Numbered from the stretch's first letter, positions 17,653 to 26,884 are shown. The stretch is 64,000 nt of DNA from an uncultured Lachnospiraceae bacterium (GCA_910577045.1 CAJTLB010000015.1:1-64000), one strand, 5' to 3'. Notes: generated by a model from the sequence alone, not told the origin. Translations and numbers: made by a program.

Positions 17653-18189
17653 ATGGAAGTAGTAGAACGGCTGGACAGAACTTTAGTGAAACATGGGGCA
17701 ATTATTGATTTATATGATGATACAGTAAAAACACAGGCAGGGAATGTGGTGCACTATGATTTTATAGGGCATAAAGGCGCCGCTGCTGTAATTCCTGTTA
17801 GGGATGATGGCAAAATATTAATGGTACGACAGTACCGCAATGCAGTTGACAGGTTTACATTAGAAATTCCAGCAGGAGGAAAAGATGGGGCAGAAGAGCT
17901 TCCTTATAATTGTGCAAAGCGGGAATTAGAAGAAGAAACAGGTTATAAAACAGATAAACTGGAACATTTAATTGATATTTATACCACAGTTGCATTTTGT
18001 AATGAAAAGATTTCAATTTATGTAGCAGAACACTTAATACCATCAAAACAGCATTTGGATGAAGATGAATTTATTGATGTGGAGGCAGTATCTGTAGAAG
18101 AGCTGACATCTAAAATTTTAGATGGCACGATTATGGATGCAAAAACAGTATCTGCTATATTAGCATATAAAGAAAAGTATAAGAGATAG
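17653..18189 (+). CDS. NUDIX hydrolase (ADP-ribose pyrophosphatase-like)
   Basis: A 178-aa hydrolase of nucleoside diphosphates linked to X. The complete Nudix box runs from G76 to Y98 (G-x5-E82-x7-R90-E91-L-x-E94-E95-x-G97). The preceding MVRQYRNAVDRFTLEIPAGG is typical of ADP-ribose pyrophosphatases (NudF). In Bacillus the nudF gene also lies near spoIIM and ripX/xerD, as here. GGAGAGGGGAAT precedes the ATG. Confidence 0.88.
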   Translation: MEVVERLDRTLVKHGAIIDLYDDTVKTQAGNVVHYDFIGHKGAAAVIPVRDDGKILMVRQYRNAVDRFTLEIPAGGKDGAEELPYNCAKRELEEETGYKTDKLEHLIDIYTTVAFCNEKISIYVAEHLIPSKQHLDEDEFIDVEAVSVEELTSKILDGTIMDAKTVSAILAYKEKYKR

Positions 18190-18241
18190 CATGTTTCTGC
18201 TTTTATAGGCATATATTGTCATAGCTCGGAGGGAAAAGCCT

Positions 18242-18802
18242 ATGAAATCAATGCTACGACAATATACATATTACCCGCTTACGATTACAAAAGAAGGGAG
18301 GATGTCAATAGCCTTTATTATAGGGCTTGTGGCAGGGACCTTCTTTTTCAATATGTGGGGGAAAAATTATATGGATGAGCTCCTATTATATAAGGGGCTT
18401 TTAACAGGGAGGTATAAGGCAGGGGCTCTTGCAGGGGTTGGGTTATGCCTATATATTTTAAAAAAAAGAGGCAGGCGGTACCTAGTATTATTGTTTATGG
18501 AATTAACGGAGTTTTGCATAGCAGGGCGTATGTTATTTTCTGTTTATTATGGGTTTTGTACAGGGGTTTGTTTGTCTTCTTTTGTATATCAGTATGGTTT
18601 TTTAGGAATGGCATATTTTTTATTATTCCTTTTCCCACATTATATAGCATATATAATTATGTGGCGTATTTTAAACCAGCCGAAACGATTTAAAAATGCT
18701 GGGCGTAGGATTTTATTATCTACTCTTGTTTTTGTTTTAGGCATTATACTAGAAGGATATATCCATGCTGGCATACTGCAAAAAATACTACAGGTTATGT
18801 AA
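18242..18802 (+). CDS. spoIIM: Stage II sporulation protein M family
   Basis: A 186-aa multi-pass membrane protein of the SpoIIM/DUF95 family, part of the SpoIIDMP complex that remodels septal peptidoglycan during engulfment. About five hydrophobic helices are visible, and the YYGFCTGVCLSSFVYQYG and LFPHYIAYIIMWRI segments are family hallmarks. Its position between a nudF-like gene and xerD matches the Bacillus order, supporting the true sporulation ortholog rather than a generic DUF95 protein. Confidence 0.85.
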   Translation: MKSMLRQYTYYPLTITKEGRMSIAFIIGLVAGTFFFNMWGKNYMDELLLYKGLLTGRYKAGALAGVGLCLYILKKRGRRYLVLLFMELTEFCIAGRMLFSVYYGFCTGVCLSSFVYQYGFLGMAYFLLFLFPHYIAYIIMWRILNQPKRFKNAGRRILLSTLVFVLGIILEGYIHAGILQKILQVM

Positions 18803-18835
18803 TATTTATAAAAGTAGTAAGACACTATTTTATAC

Positions 18836-18864
18836 TTGCATTTCCGCAAAAAACTTTATATAAT
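18836..18864 (+). promoter_or_regulatory. SigA promoter of xerD
   Basis: TTGCAT (18836-18841), 17-bp spacer, TATAAT (18859-18864). Confidence 0.7.
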
Positions 18865-18907
18865 GAGAGAGGATTGTACAAATGGAATAGAAGCGGAAGG
18901 ATGAAGT

Positions 18908-19789
18908 ATGGAAGTAGAAATTCAGGAATTTATACGATATATTCATGAGGAGAAACATACCTCGTTAAACACAGAGGTGTCATACCAAAGAGATTTAGTA
19001 AAGTTGTCAGGTTATATAAAGGATCAGAAAATTCCAGCTTTAACAAAGGTTAATGCAACAAATCTCAATTCTTATATGTTGTATATGGAAAAAAATGGGA
19101 GTGCGCCATCTTCGATTTCTAGGAATATAGCTTCTATTAAAGCATTTTATGCGTATCTTTGGAAACAAGGAATAATTGAAAAAGATCCAGCAGAGAATTT
19201 AAAAGCCCCTAGGATTGAAAAGAAATTCCCAGATATTTTAACTGTAGAAGAAGTGGATTTGCTTTTGCGCCAGCCAAAAGGGGAAAGCGCAAAGGAAATT
19301 AGGGATAGGGCTATGCTGGAATTGTTATATGCGACAGGCATCCGGGTTTCAGAACTGATTGGGCTGAAAGTTTCAGATGTAAATTTAAGCATGGAATATA
19401 TTCGTTGCATGGTACATGGAAGAGAACGGATTATCCCATTTGGAAGTAAGGCAAAAGATGCGCTTAACACATATATATTGGCGGCAAGGAAACAGCTTTT
19501 AAAAGGCATAGAATCGGATATGTTTTTTGTTAATTGTTCAGGCAAGCCAATGAGCCGCCAAGGGTTTTGGAAATTAATAAAATCATATGGGACAAAGGCA
19601 GGGATAGAAAAAGAAATTACTCCTCATACATTAAGACATTCATTTGCTTCGCATTTAGTAGAAAATGGGGCAGATTTGCGGTCTGTACAGGAAATGTTAG
19701 GGCATTCTGATATTTCTACAACGCAAATGTATATTAATATGAATACGAGGTTAAGAGAAGTATACCATAAATCTCATCCAAGAGGGTGA
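18908..19789 (+). CDS. xerD: Tyrosine recombinase XerD
   Basis: A 293-aa site-specific recombinase that would resolve chromosome dimers at dif. It has an N-terminal SAM-like DNA-binding domain (about 4-87) and a catalytic domain with R146 (TGIRVSEL), H240 and R243 (TPHTLRHSFASHL), H266 (LGHSDIS) and nucleophile Y275. The beta-hairpin that normally reads GKGxKER reads M-V-H-G-R-E-R here, so the usual catalytic lysine position is V169. The rest is canonical, and the spoIIM-xerD context supports the housekeeping role. It has its own consensus promoter. Confidence 0.9.
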   Translation: MEVEIQEFIRYIHEEKHTSLNTEVSYQRDLVKLSGYIKDQKIPALTKVNATNLNSYMLYMEKNGSAPSSISRNIASIKAFYAYLWKQGIIEKDPAENLKAPRIEKKFPDILTVEEVDLLLRQPKGESAKEIRDRAMLELLYATGIRVSELIGLKVSDVNLSMEYIRCMVHGRERIIPFGSKAKDALNTYILAARKQLLKGIESDMFFVNCSGKPMSRQGFWKLIKSYGTKAGIEKEITPHTLRHSFASHLVENGADLRSVQEMLGHSDISTTQMYINMNTRLREVYHKSHPRG

Positions 19790-19809
19790 GAATATAGGAG
19801 GAAAGTACA

Positions 19810-20841
19810 ATGGGATTTGAATTTGAGAAAAAGCTGCCAGTACCAGAGGAGATCCGGGATCAGTTCCCGCTTTCACAGGAGCTAATAAAGATAAAAGAAG
19901 AGAGAGATAAAGAGATTAAAGAAGTAATCGCAGGCAGATCAAAGAAATTGCTTGCCATTATTGGGCCATGTTCTGCGGATAATGAGGAATCTGTCTGTGA
20001 TTATGTATGCCGTATTGCTAAAGTGCAAGAGGAAATCAAAGATAAAGTAATTGTAATCCCAAGGATTTATACCAATAAACCAAGGACAACAGGAGAAGGT
20101 TATAAAGGAATGTTGCACCAGCCAGATCCAGAAAAAAAGCCAGATTTACTGGCAGGGCTAATTGCTATTCGGAAAATGCACATCCGTGCTATGCAGGAAA
20201 CAGGGCTAACGGCTGCAGATGAAATGCTTTATCCAGAAAATTGGCGTTATTTTATGGATATTTTGTCTTATGTGGCAATTGGGGCAAGGTCAGTAGAAAA
20301 CCAACAACACCGTTTAACAGTAAGTGGCATGGATGTCCCAGCCGGCATGAAAAACCCAACAAGCGGTGATTTTTCAGTTATGTTAAATTCTGTACAAGCT
20401 GCCCAGTCAGGACATTCTTTTATTTACCGGGGCTGGGCAGTCCATACAGATGGAAACCCATATGCCCATACGATTTTAAGGGGCGCTGTTAATAAACACG
20501 GGCAGTGCCAGCCTAATTACCACTATGAGGATTTAATCCGCCTGTATGAGATGTACCAAAAGAAGCATTATCAAAACCCAGCATTAATTGTAGATGCAAA
20601 CCATTCTAATTCAAATAAGCAATTTAAAGAACAGATTAGGATCGTAAAAGAAGTGCTGCATAGCCGCAGGCACTCTTCTGATATAGCGGGGCTGGTAAAA
20701 GGATTTATGATTGAAAGTTATATAGAAGAAGGGAACCAACAGGTGGGAGAACATGTATATGGGAAATCTATTACAGATCCATGCCTTGGATGGGAAGATT
20801 CCAAACGGCTGCTCCATACAATAGCAGAAATGGCAGATTAG
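19810..20841 (+). CDS. aroF: 3-deoxy-7-phosphoheptulonate synthase (class I)
   Basis: Condenses phosphoenolpyruvate and erythrose-4-phosphate, the first step of the shikimate pathway. The 343-aa protein follows the AroFGH type: GPCSADNEE, YTNKPRTTGEGYKGM, GARSVENQQHR, MKNPTSGDFSVMLN and DANHSNSNKQ are all recognisable. There is no fused chorismate mutase domain. It follows xerD by 20 bp and is closed by a terminator. The choice among the E. coli paralog names (aroF/G/H) is arbitrary. aroE and aroK of the same pathway are at 55-56 kb. Confidence 0.93.
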   Translation: MGFEFEKKLPVPEEIRDQFPLSQELIKIKEERDKEIKEVIAGRSKKLLAIIGPCSADNEESVCDYVCRIAKVQEEIKDKVIVIPRIYTNKPRTTGEGYKGMLHQPDPEKKPDLLAGLIAIRKMHIRAMQETGLTAADEMLYPENWRYFMDILSYVAIGARSVENQQHRLTVSGMDVPAGMKNPTSGDFSVMLNSVQAAQSGHSFIYRGWAVHTDGNPYAHTILRGAVNKHGQCQPNYHYEDLIRLYEMYQKKHYQNPALIVDANHSNSNKQFKEQIRIVKEVLHSRRHSSDIAGLVKGFMIESYIEEGNQQVGEHVYGKSITDPCLGWEDSKRLLHTIAEMAD

Positions 20842-20859
20842 GGTAACAAGATGATAATA

Positions 20860-20890
20860 AGGTACCGCGTAAATAGCGGTACTTTTCTTT
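20860..20890 (+). terminator. Terminator after DAHP synthase
   Basis: GGTACCGC and GCGGTACT arms around GTAAATA are followed by TTTCTTTTTT. Confidence 0.8.
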
Positions 20891-20938
20891 TTTGCTTGAA
20901 TATTGTATAAATGAGAAAGAAAACAGAAGGTGGCAAGT

Positions 20939-21859
20939 GTGAACCGAGCAGGTGTGCTTGTAAAAGCAGATTATGCGTGGCAGCGCCAAATTACTGGAAG
21001 GGGGATTGGAATCGCTGTTTTAGATACGGGAATATACCCACATACAGATTTTGGGAAGCGAATCGTATACTTTCAAGATTTTGTTTATCATAGACATGGG
21101 TTATATGATGATTGTGGACATGGCACGCATATTGCTGGAATTGCAGCAGGAGATGGAAGTATGGGAGGAAACAGAGGGATTGCGCCAGGTGCTTCCATTA
21201 TAGCATGTAAGGTGCTGGATTACAGTGGGAATGGGTCTGTAGAAACAATAATTAAAGGGTTAGAATGGGTAATTAGGAATAAAGAAACGTATCAAATCCG
21301 GGTAGTAAATATTTCGGTTGGTACAATAGCCAAGGGTGAAGAAGATGAGGAATGTGAATTAGTAAGGGCTGTAAATAAAGTTTGGGATGCTGGATTAGTA
21401 GTCTGTGTGGCGGCAGGGAATAACGGCCCTGATCCCTATAGCATTACTATGCCAGGGATAAGTAGGAAGGTAATTACAGTAGGTTCTTCCGATGATAATG
21501 AAGCAGTAGAAGTATCTGGCAGGACAATATCTGATTATTCAGGAAGGGGCCCAAGTTATTCTTGTATTATTAAGCCAGATTTAGTGGCGCCTGGTTCTAA
21601 TATTTATTCTTGCCAGGCAAAACGCCAGGGATTCCGTTCAGGGAGAAATGGGTATATTGCAAAGAGTGGGACTTCTATGTCTACGCCAATGGTATCAGGG
21701 GCAGTAGCCTTATTACTTTCTAAGGAACCATCTTTAACAAATGGAGAAGTAAAAAGAAGACTTTGTGAAAGTGCGTCTGACCTTGGCTGGGAAAGCTGCA
21801 GGCAGGGATTTGGGATGTTGAATATAGAAAACCTATTGAAATATAGATCACATAAATAA
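20939..21859 (+). CDS. Subtilisin-like serine protease (S8), intracellular
   Basis: A 306-aa protease with the full catalytic set: D29 (VLDTG), H61 (CGHGTHIAG), oxyanion N161 (AAGNNGP) and S246 (SGTSMSTPM). There is no signal peptide and only a very short N-terminus before the catalytic domain, so it resembles the intracellular subtilisins of Bacilli and Clostridia. The start is probably GTG 20939, correctly spaced from GAAGGTGG. GTG 20930, three codons earlier, overlaps that site. A hairpin and short repeats follow it. Confidence 0.9.
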   Translation: MNRAGVLVKADYAWQRQITGRGIGIAVLDTGIYPHTDFGKRIVYFQDFVYHRHGLYDDCGHGTHIAGIAAGDGSMGGNRGIAPGASIIACKVLDYSGNGSVETIIKGLEWVIRNKETYQIRVVNISVGTIAKGEEDEECELVRAVNKVWDAGLVVCVAAGNNGPDPYSITMPGISRKVITVGSSDDNEAVEVSGRTISDYSGRGPSYSCIIKPDLVAPGSNIYSCQAKRQGFRSGRNGYIAKSGTSMSTPMVSGAVALLLSKEPSLTNGEVKRRLCESASDLGWESCRQGFGMLNIENLLKYRSHK

Positions 21860-21878
21860 TAGGCATGGATAGTTAAAA

Positions 21879-21975
21879 ACTTGTGAAAGTCTATGTGGTA
21901 GCTGCTGCATAGGCTTTTATAGAAGAGATTTGGCATCCAAACCGTTTTTTGGATGTAGACTTGCGAAAGTATATG
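21879..21975. repeat. Two imperfect direct repeats flanking a hairpin
   Basis: ACTTGTGAAAGTCTATG (21879-21895) and ACTTGCGAAAGTATATG (21959-21975) match at 15 of 17 positions. Between them CATCCAAA and TTTGGATG (about 21933-21956) form a hairpin that may terminate the protease gene. The role of the repeats is not known. Confidence 0.4.
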
Positions 21976-22031
21976 AGATATGATAAAATAATCTGAAAAG
22001 CTTTTTGCAAAATAAAGTAAGAGGTGATTTT

Positions 22032-23465
22032 GTGGTTTGTAAAAAATGTGGGAATGAAGTGGATATTGGGGAAGTATTTTGCCAGAAATGTGGAACTGCT
22101 ATCCAAATTGTTCCAGATTATAATCCGTTGGATTCTGAAATAGAAGTCCCTTTAGAGGAGAAAAATAAGGATTCTATTGAGCAAGAGAGAAGAAAGAAAG
22201 GAAGGATGGAACAGCTTCGGAAAAGGAAGAGGAAGCAGGTTATTATCCTTACAGGGATGGCGGTTGCAATCTTCCTAATATGTGGGGCAGGGATATTTTT
22301 GTATATGGAGTATAATAAAATCCATTCGTATGAATATCAGTATAACCAGGGAATGGGATATTATGCACAAAAAGAATATGGTTCTGCAATTAAATGTTTT
22401 ACAGAAGCTTTAAAATATGATCCAGAGAATATTGAAGCAAGGTTAGTCGCGGCAGACAGTTATAGTGAATTAGGAGATTATGACCGTGTAGTAGAACTTT
22501 TACTAGAAATAGTCAATATTTCTGGACAACCTTCCTATTATAAGAAGTTAATGGAAGCATGTGAATTGACAGGAAATACCACTTTAATGAACCGGATTTT
22601 AAAAGAGACCCAAGGTACAGTAGTGGGGGATTCATTGGCAGAATATCGGACAGGCGAGTTATCTGCAAATATAAAAGGTGGAGAATACCATGATTATTTG
22701 CAGATAATTTTAACAAATAGCCATGCAGGATGTACCATTTATTATACAATAGATGGGAATGATCCAACTACAACAAGTACAGTGTATACAGAGCCAATCC
22801 CAATAGAAAAAGTAGGAAGTACTGTTTTAAAAGCTGTAGCGGTAAATGAAGCTGGCCTTGCAGGGGAACAATTAACAGAAATTTATTCTATTTCTCTATT
22901 AGTCCCAGATTCACCTGTCATTATGCCAGATAGTGGTACATATCATTATCCTAAAGAGATAGAAGTGCAAGTGCCAGAAGATGGGGCTATTTATTTTACG
23001 CTAGATGGAAGTACACCAGAAAAAGAACATGCTGCTTTATATGAAGGCCCTGTGGTAATGCCAATAGGGAATACGATTTTTTCTGCTATTTTAGTAGATA
23101 AATATGGAGTTTCTAGTATACCAGCAAAACGGAATTATACTTGTACGATTGATAGGCCATTTCCTTATGATGCCGCTGTAATTAAATTAAAAAATTATTT
23201 GGTTTCCCGCGGGATTATGTCAGACTTAAATGGAAATAGGGGGAATGGGGAACGGATTGGGGTGCAGTTTGTAAATTTAGTATCCATTGCTAATGCAGAA
23301 GGAAAGGAAGAAGAATGTTATATTTTTACACTAAGAAGGACGACACAAGAAGGGACAACGACTCTTGGTGAAATGATATATGCAGTTACAACAGAAAATG
23401 GCGATGTCCATTCCCTTATTGTAAAATCAGAAGGGGGTTATGCGTATCAGCCAGATACCAGATGA
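22032..23465 (+). CDS. Membrane protein with zinc ribbon, TPR and chitobiase-C-like domains
   Basis: A 477-aa protein in clear modules. An N-terminal zinc ribbon (C3, C6, C17, C20) and a basic linker are followed by one transmembrane helix (about 69-92). Outside lies a TPR pair (YNQGMGYYAQKEYGSAIKCF and onward), then two beta-sandwich repeats with TIYYTIDGNDPTTTS and AIYFTLDGSTPEKEH, as in the chitobiase/hexosaminidase C-terminal domain. A conserved-looking C-terminal domain follows. The architecture places the ribbon in the cytosol and the rest on the cell surface. GTG 22032 is chosen because GAGGTGATTTT precedes it. Function unknown. Confidence 0.8.
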   Translation: MVCKKCGNEVDIGEVFCQKCGTAIQIVPDYNPLDSEIEVPLEEKNKDSIEQERRKKGRMEQLRKRKRKQVIILTGMAVAIFLICGAGIFLYMEYNKIHSYEYQYNQGMGYYAQKEYGSAIKCFTEALKYDPENIEARLVAADSYSELGDYDRVVELLLEIVNISGQPSYYKKLMEACELTGNTTLMNRILKETQGTVVGDSLAEYRTGELSANIKGGEYHDYLQIILTNSHAGCTIYYTIDGNDPTTTSTVYTEPIPIEKVGSTVLKAVAVNEAGLAGEQLTEIYSISLLVPDSPVIMPDSGTYHYPKEIEVQVPEDGAIYFTLDGSTPEKEHAALYEGPVVMPIGNTIFSAILVDKYGVSSIPAKRNYTCTIDRPFPYDAAVIKLKNYLVSRGIMSDLNGNRGNGERIGVQFVNLVSIANAEGKEEECYIFTLRRTTQEGTTTLGEMIYAVTTENGDVHSLIVKSEGGYAYQPDTR

Positions 23466-23516
23466 TTGTAAAATCCATATAGGGGTTGCAATAGATTGAT
23501 ATGTAGGAGGGAAATA

Positions 23517-24398
23517 ATGTACAAGATACTAAAAGCAGAGAAACTTGCCGACAAAATCTTTTTAATGGATGTGGAGGCAAAACGAATTGCAAAGTCCTGC
23601 CAGCCTGGGCAATTTATTATTGCCAAGATGGATGACAAAGGAGAACGGATTCCGCTTACTATCTGTGACTATAACCGTGAAGCAGGGACTATTACGATTG
23701 TATTCCAGATTGTAGGGGCGTCTACCGAAAAAATGGCAGCTTTACAGGAAGGAGATAGTTTCAGGGATTTTACAGGCCCGTTAGGCCAGGCATCTGAATT
23801 TGTCCATGAAGATTTAGAAATCCTAAAAAAGAAAAAAATGCTTTTTGTGGCAGGAGGCGTAGGGACAGCCCCTGTATATCCACAAGTAAAGTGGCTGCAC
23901 CAACATGGGATTGCTGCAGATGTAATTATGGGATCCAAAACAAAGGATTTGCTTATTTTAGAAAAAGAAATGAAAGAGGTAGCTGGAAATCTCTATGTTA
24001 CAACAGATGATGGTTCTTATGAACGGAAAGGCATGGTAACAGAGGTTATGAAAGATTTGGTAAATAACCAGGGCAAGAAATATGATGTCTGTGTAGCGAT
24101 TGGGCCAATGATAATGATGAAATTTGTTTCCCTTCTTACAAAAGAGCTTCAGATTCCTACAGTTGTCAGCCTAAACCCAATTATGGTAGATGGTACAGGA
24201 ATGTGTGGTGCATGCCGTGTAACAGTAGGGAATGAAGTAAAATTTGCCTGTGTAGATGGCCCAGAGTTTGATGGGCATTTGGTAAATTTTGATGAAGCGA
24301 TGAAACGCCAGCAGATGTATAAGACAGCAGAAGGAAGGGCGGTTCTTAAGCTGCGTGAGGGAGATACTCATCATGGCGGCTGCGGACAGTGTGAATAG
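23517..24398 (+). CDS. nfnA: NADH-dependent reduced ferredoxin:NADP oxidoreductase, small subunit NfnA
   Basis: The FAD/NAD-binding subunit of the electron-bifurcating transhydrogenase that couples NADPH, NADH and ferredoxin. The 293-aa protein has the ferredoxin-reductase fold (GGVGTAPVYPQ pyridine-nucleotide loop). Its [2Fe-2S] site near the C-terminus reads D225-x4-C230-x2-C233-x11-C245. The aspartate in the first ligand position is the arrangement known for NfnA, and distinguishes it from PyrK, which has four cysteines. ATG 23517 has AGGAGGGAAATA upstream. nfnB follows by 11 bp. Confidence 0.92.
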   Translation: MYKILKAEKLADKIFLMDVEAKRIAKSCQPGQFIIAKMDDKGERIPLTICDYNREAGTITIVFQIVGASTEKMAALQEGDSFRDFTGPLGQASEFVHEDLEILKKKKMLFVAGGVGTAPVYPQVKWLHQHGIAADVIMGSKTKDLLILEKEMKEVAGNLYVTTDDGSYERKGMVTEVMKDLVNNQGKKYDVCVAIGPMIMMKFVSLLTKELQIPTVVSLNPIMVDGTGMCGACRVTVGNEVKFACVDGPEFDGHLVNFDEAMKRQQMYKTAEGRAVLKLREGDTHHGGCGQCE

Positions 24399-24409
24399 AG
24401 GAGGATACC

Positions 24410-25801
24410 ATGGATATTGATGTATTAAAAAAGGTACCGGTTCGGGAACAAGAACCACAAGTAAGAGCAAAGAATTTTGAAGAAGTTTGTCTTGGTTATA
24501 ATATGGAAGAGGCACAGAACGAGGCATCCCGCTGTTTAAAATGTAAAAATGCAAGGTGTGTGACTGGTTGCCCAGTGTCCATTAATATTCCTGGTTTTAT
24601 TAAAGAAGTCCAAGATGGGAATATAGAGGAAGCATATAAAATTATTTCAGAATCTTCTGCACTTCCAGCCGTATGTGGCCGTGTATGCCCACAGGAAAGC
24701 CAGTGCGAAGGGAAATGTGTAAGAGGGGTAAAAGGAGAGCCTATTTCTATTGGAAAGTTGGAGCGTTTTACAGCCGATTGGGCAAGGGAGCATGGCATTT
24801 CCCCTAAAAAGCCGGAGAAAACCAATGGAAGAAAAGTTGCTGTAATTGGTTCTGGCCCTTCTGGTGTTACTTGTGCAGGAGATTTGGCAAAACTTGGTTA
24901 TGAAGTAACTATTTTTGAAGCGTTGCATGAGCCAGGAGGAGTATTAGTATATGGTATCCCTGAATTCCGTTTGCCAAAGGAAGGAGTAGTAAAACCTGAA
25001 ATTGACAATTTAAAGAAATTAGGAGTAAAGATTGAAACGAATGTAGTAATTGGAAAATCTACAACAATAGATGAATTAATGGAAGAGGAAGGCTTTGAAG
25101 CAGTATTTGTAGGCTCCGGCGCAGGGCTTCCTAAGTTTATGGGAATCCCTGGGGAAAATGCAAATGGCGTATTTTCTGCAAATGAATATTTAACTAGAAG
25201 TAACCTGATGAAAGCTTTCCAAGAAGGATATGACACGCCAATTGTAGCAGGAAAAAAGGTTGCTGTAGTAGGAGGCGGGAATGTAGCAATGGATGCAGCT
25301 AGGACTGCTTTGCGCCTAGGCGCGGAAGTCCATATTGTATACCGTAGGAGCGAAGAAGAACTTCCTGCTAGGGTAGAAGAAGTCCATCATGCAAAAGAAG
25401 AAGGGATTATCTTTGATTTATTGACAAACCCAATAGAAATTTTAGTAGATGACAATGGATGGGTAAAAGGCATGAAATGTATCCGTATGGAGTTAGGGGA
25501 GCCAGATGCGTCTGGAAGAAGGCGCCCAGTAGAAATCCCTAATTCAGAGTTTGAATTAGAGCTGGATACAGTGATTATGTCATTAGGGACTTCACCAAAC
25601 CCATTAATTTCTTCTACTACAAAGGGATTGGAAATTAATAAGCATAAATGTATTATTGCTGAGGCAGAGAATGGGCAGACTAGCAAAGAAGGGGTATTTG
25701 CTGGAGGAGATGCTGTAACAGGCGCAGCAACTGTAATTCTTGCAATGGAAGCAGGAAAAGCAGGGGCAAAAGGAATCCATGAATATTTATCTAAGAAATA
25801 G
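24410..25801 (+). CDS. nfnB: NADH-dependent reduced ferredoxin:NADP oxidoreductase, large subunit NfnB
   Basis: The 463-aa flavoprotein partner of NfnA, of the glutamate synthase small-chain (GltD/GltA) family. The N-terminal domain carries cysteines for [4Fe-4S] clusters (CLKCKNARCVTGCPV and CGRVCPQESQCEGKC). Two dinucleotide-binding motifs follow (VIGSGPSGVTCAGDLA for FAD; VVGGGNVAMDAARTALRLG for NADPH), then a C-terminal GGDAVTGAATVILAMEAG. No glutamate synthase large subunit is adjacent and nfnA precedes it, so bifurcating transhydrogenase is preferred over glutamate synthase. Annotated as gltA in many genomes. Confidence 0.92.
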   Translation: MDIDVLKKVPVREQEPQVRAKNFEEVCLGYNMEEAQNEASRCLKCKNARCVTGCPVSINIPGFIKEVQDGNIEEAYKIISESSALPAVCGRVCPQESQCEGKCVRGVKGEPISIGKLERFTADWAREHGISPKKPEKTNGRKVAVIGSGPSGVTCAGDLAKLGYEVTIFEALHEPGGVLVYGIPEFRLPKEGVVKPEIDNLKKLGVKIETNVVIGKSTTIDELMEEEGFEAVFVGSGAGLPKFMGIPGENANGVFSANEYLTRSNLMKAFQEGYDTPIVAGKKVAVVGGGNVAMDAARTALRLGAEVHIVYRRSEEELPARVEEVHHAKEEGIIFDLLTNPIEILVDDNGWVKGMKCIRMELGEPDASGRRRPVEIPNSEFELELDTVIMSLGTSPNPLISSTTKGLEINKHKCIIAEAENGQTSKEGVFAGGDAVTGAATVILAMEAGKAGAKGIHEYLSKK

Positions 25802-25808
25802 TTATAAA

Positions 25809-25843
25809 AATAGGAGCTGTTTTTGTAGGCAGCTCCTATTTTC
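25809..25843. terminator. Bidirectional terminator between nfnB and the leftward gene
   Basis: AATAGGAGCTG and CAGCTCCTATT form an 11-bp stem around TTTTTGTAGG, with A-rich and T-rich flanks on either side. It serves converging genes. Confidence 0.85.
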
Positions 25844-25860
25844 AAGTTATGGGGCAGTTA

Positions 25861-26673
25861 TCATTCAAAAAGGCTGTGATATAAATTTTCTGTTAAATCC
25901 TCCAAATAAGAATCATCTAATTCAGTAAGTTTCGTATTAAGCTCTTGTTTAATAAATTCTGTCCGATGGAAATATTTCATTTCTTCTGCCATATCTGTTT
26001 CTAGGGAAATAGCGGCATCGATAGTTTCACCTGTATATGCAGAAAGGAACCATTCGGTAATCTCTTTTGTCGTAGAAACCTCTTCTGCAATTTCCCCTTT
26101 TAGTTGTTTGGCACGTTTCTGGGAAGAAAAGCCACAGATAAGGAAAAATAAGAAAACGGCACTCATAACAAGGTCAAACAGTAGGGAAGCAGATCCAGAT
26201 AGGAAAGGAAGGACACCTGCTATTTTTAAAACCATAAAAATAATCCCAAAAGAACCTATTACAAGGAGAGTAACAGCAGAAGAATGAGTATCCTCATATT
26301 TATCCGCTTTTTTAATATATGGGGCAGGTGCTTTTTCCTGCTGCTTTTTTTGTTCTTGCTGTTCTTCTGTTAAAATTTTCTGTTCTGTCTCTTTATATAA
26401 AAAGATACGGGCTAATTTTAGTGCTTCCTTATAATCTTGTTCTGCGACAAGCACGGGATATCCTTCGGAGTCTGGTTCGCCTGCATGTACTGATTTGATT
26501 TCAGAATAATCTAAAAACTGCGCAACCCGTTCTGCCAAATCTTCTTCTCCTTTAAAGACCAAGCAGTCATTTTTGTTTATACTATCTTTATTATCAACCA
26601 AAGGGCTGCCACAATCTGGGCAGAAAGTAACCCCCTCTACATATTCTAATTTACATTTTGTGCACCATGGCAT
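25861..26673 (-). CDS. Zinc-ribbon membrane protein, unknown function
   Basis: A 270-aa protein. The N-terminal zinc ribbon is C4-x2-C7 and C18-x2-C21 (CTKCKLEYVEGVTFCPDCG). Residues 35-90 form an alpha/beta segment recalling the DUF2007 signal-transducing fold (AERVAQFLDYSEIKSVHAGE). A Gln/Glu-rich linker leads to two adjacent transmembrane helices (about 140-190), and the C-terminus is acidic and helical. ATG 26673 is chosen because AAAAGGAGATTTTCTT precedes it; an upstream in-frame ATG would put the start before the ribosome-binding site. Convergent with nfnB. Confidence 0.75.
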   Translation of the reverse strand: MPWCTKCKLEYVEGVTFCPDCGSPLVDNKDSINKNDCLVFKGEEDLAERVAQFLDYSEIKSVHAGEPDSEGYPVLVAEQDYKEALKLARIFLYKETEQKILTEEQQEQKKQQEKAPAPYIKKADKYEDTHSSAVTLLVIGSFGIIFMVLKIAGVLPFLSGSASLLFDLVMSAVFLFFLICGFSSQKRAKQLKGEIAEEVSTTKEITEWFLSAYTGETIDAAISLETDMAEEMKYFHRTEFIKQELNTKLTELDDSYLEDLTENLYHSLFE

Positions 26674-26884
26674 AAGAAAATCTCCTTTTTGCAATAAAAA
26701 TATAATATAGATTATATTACCATGTTATGGGGAATACATCAAGGGCAGTTTTTTTATTATAAAAGATTCCTATTTTTATGATAAGTTTTGTATGTGAGAG
26801 TTTGTTTGGATATAGGGAAGCAAATTTTTAATAATTATAGTATATACTATTAATATAAATATTTTTTATATAACAAAATTTATA

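Noticed and set aside
24410..25801. Glutamate synthase small subunit
   Set aside because: No large subunit is adjacent, and the preceding gene carries the D-x4-C-x2-C-x11-C site of NfnA, so NfnB fits better.
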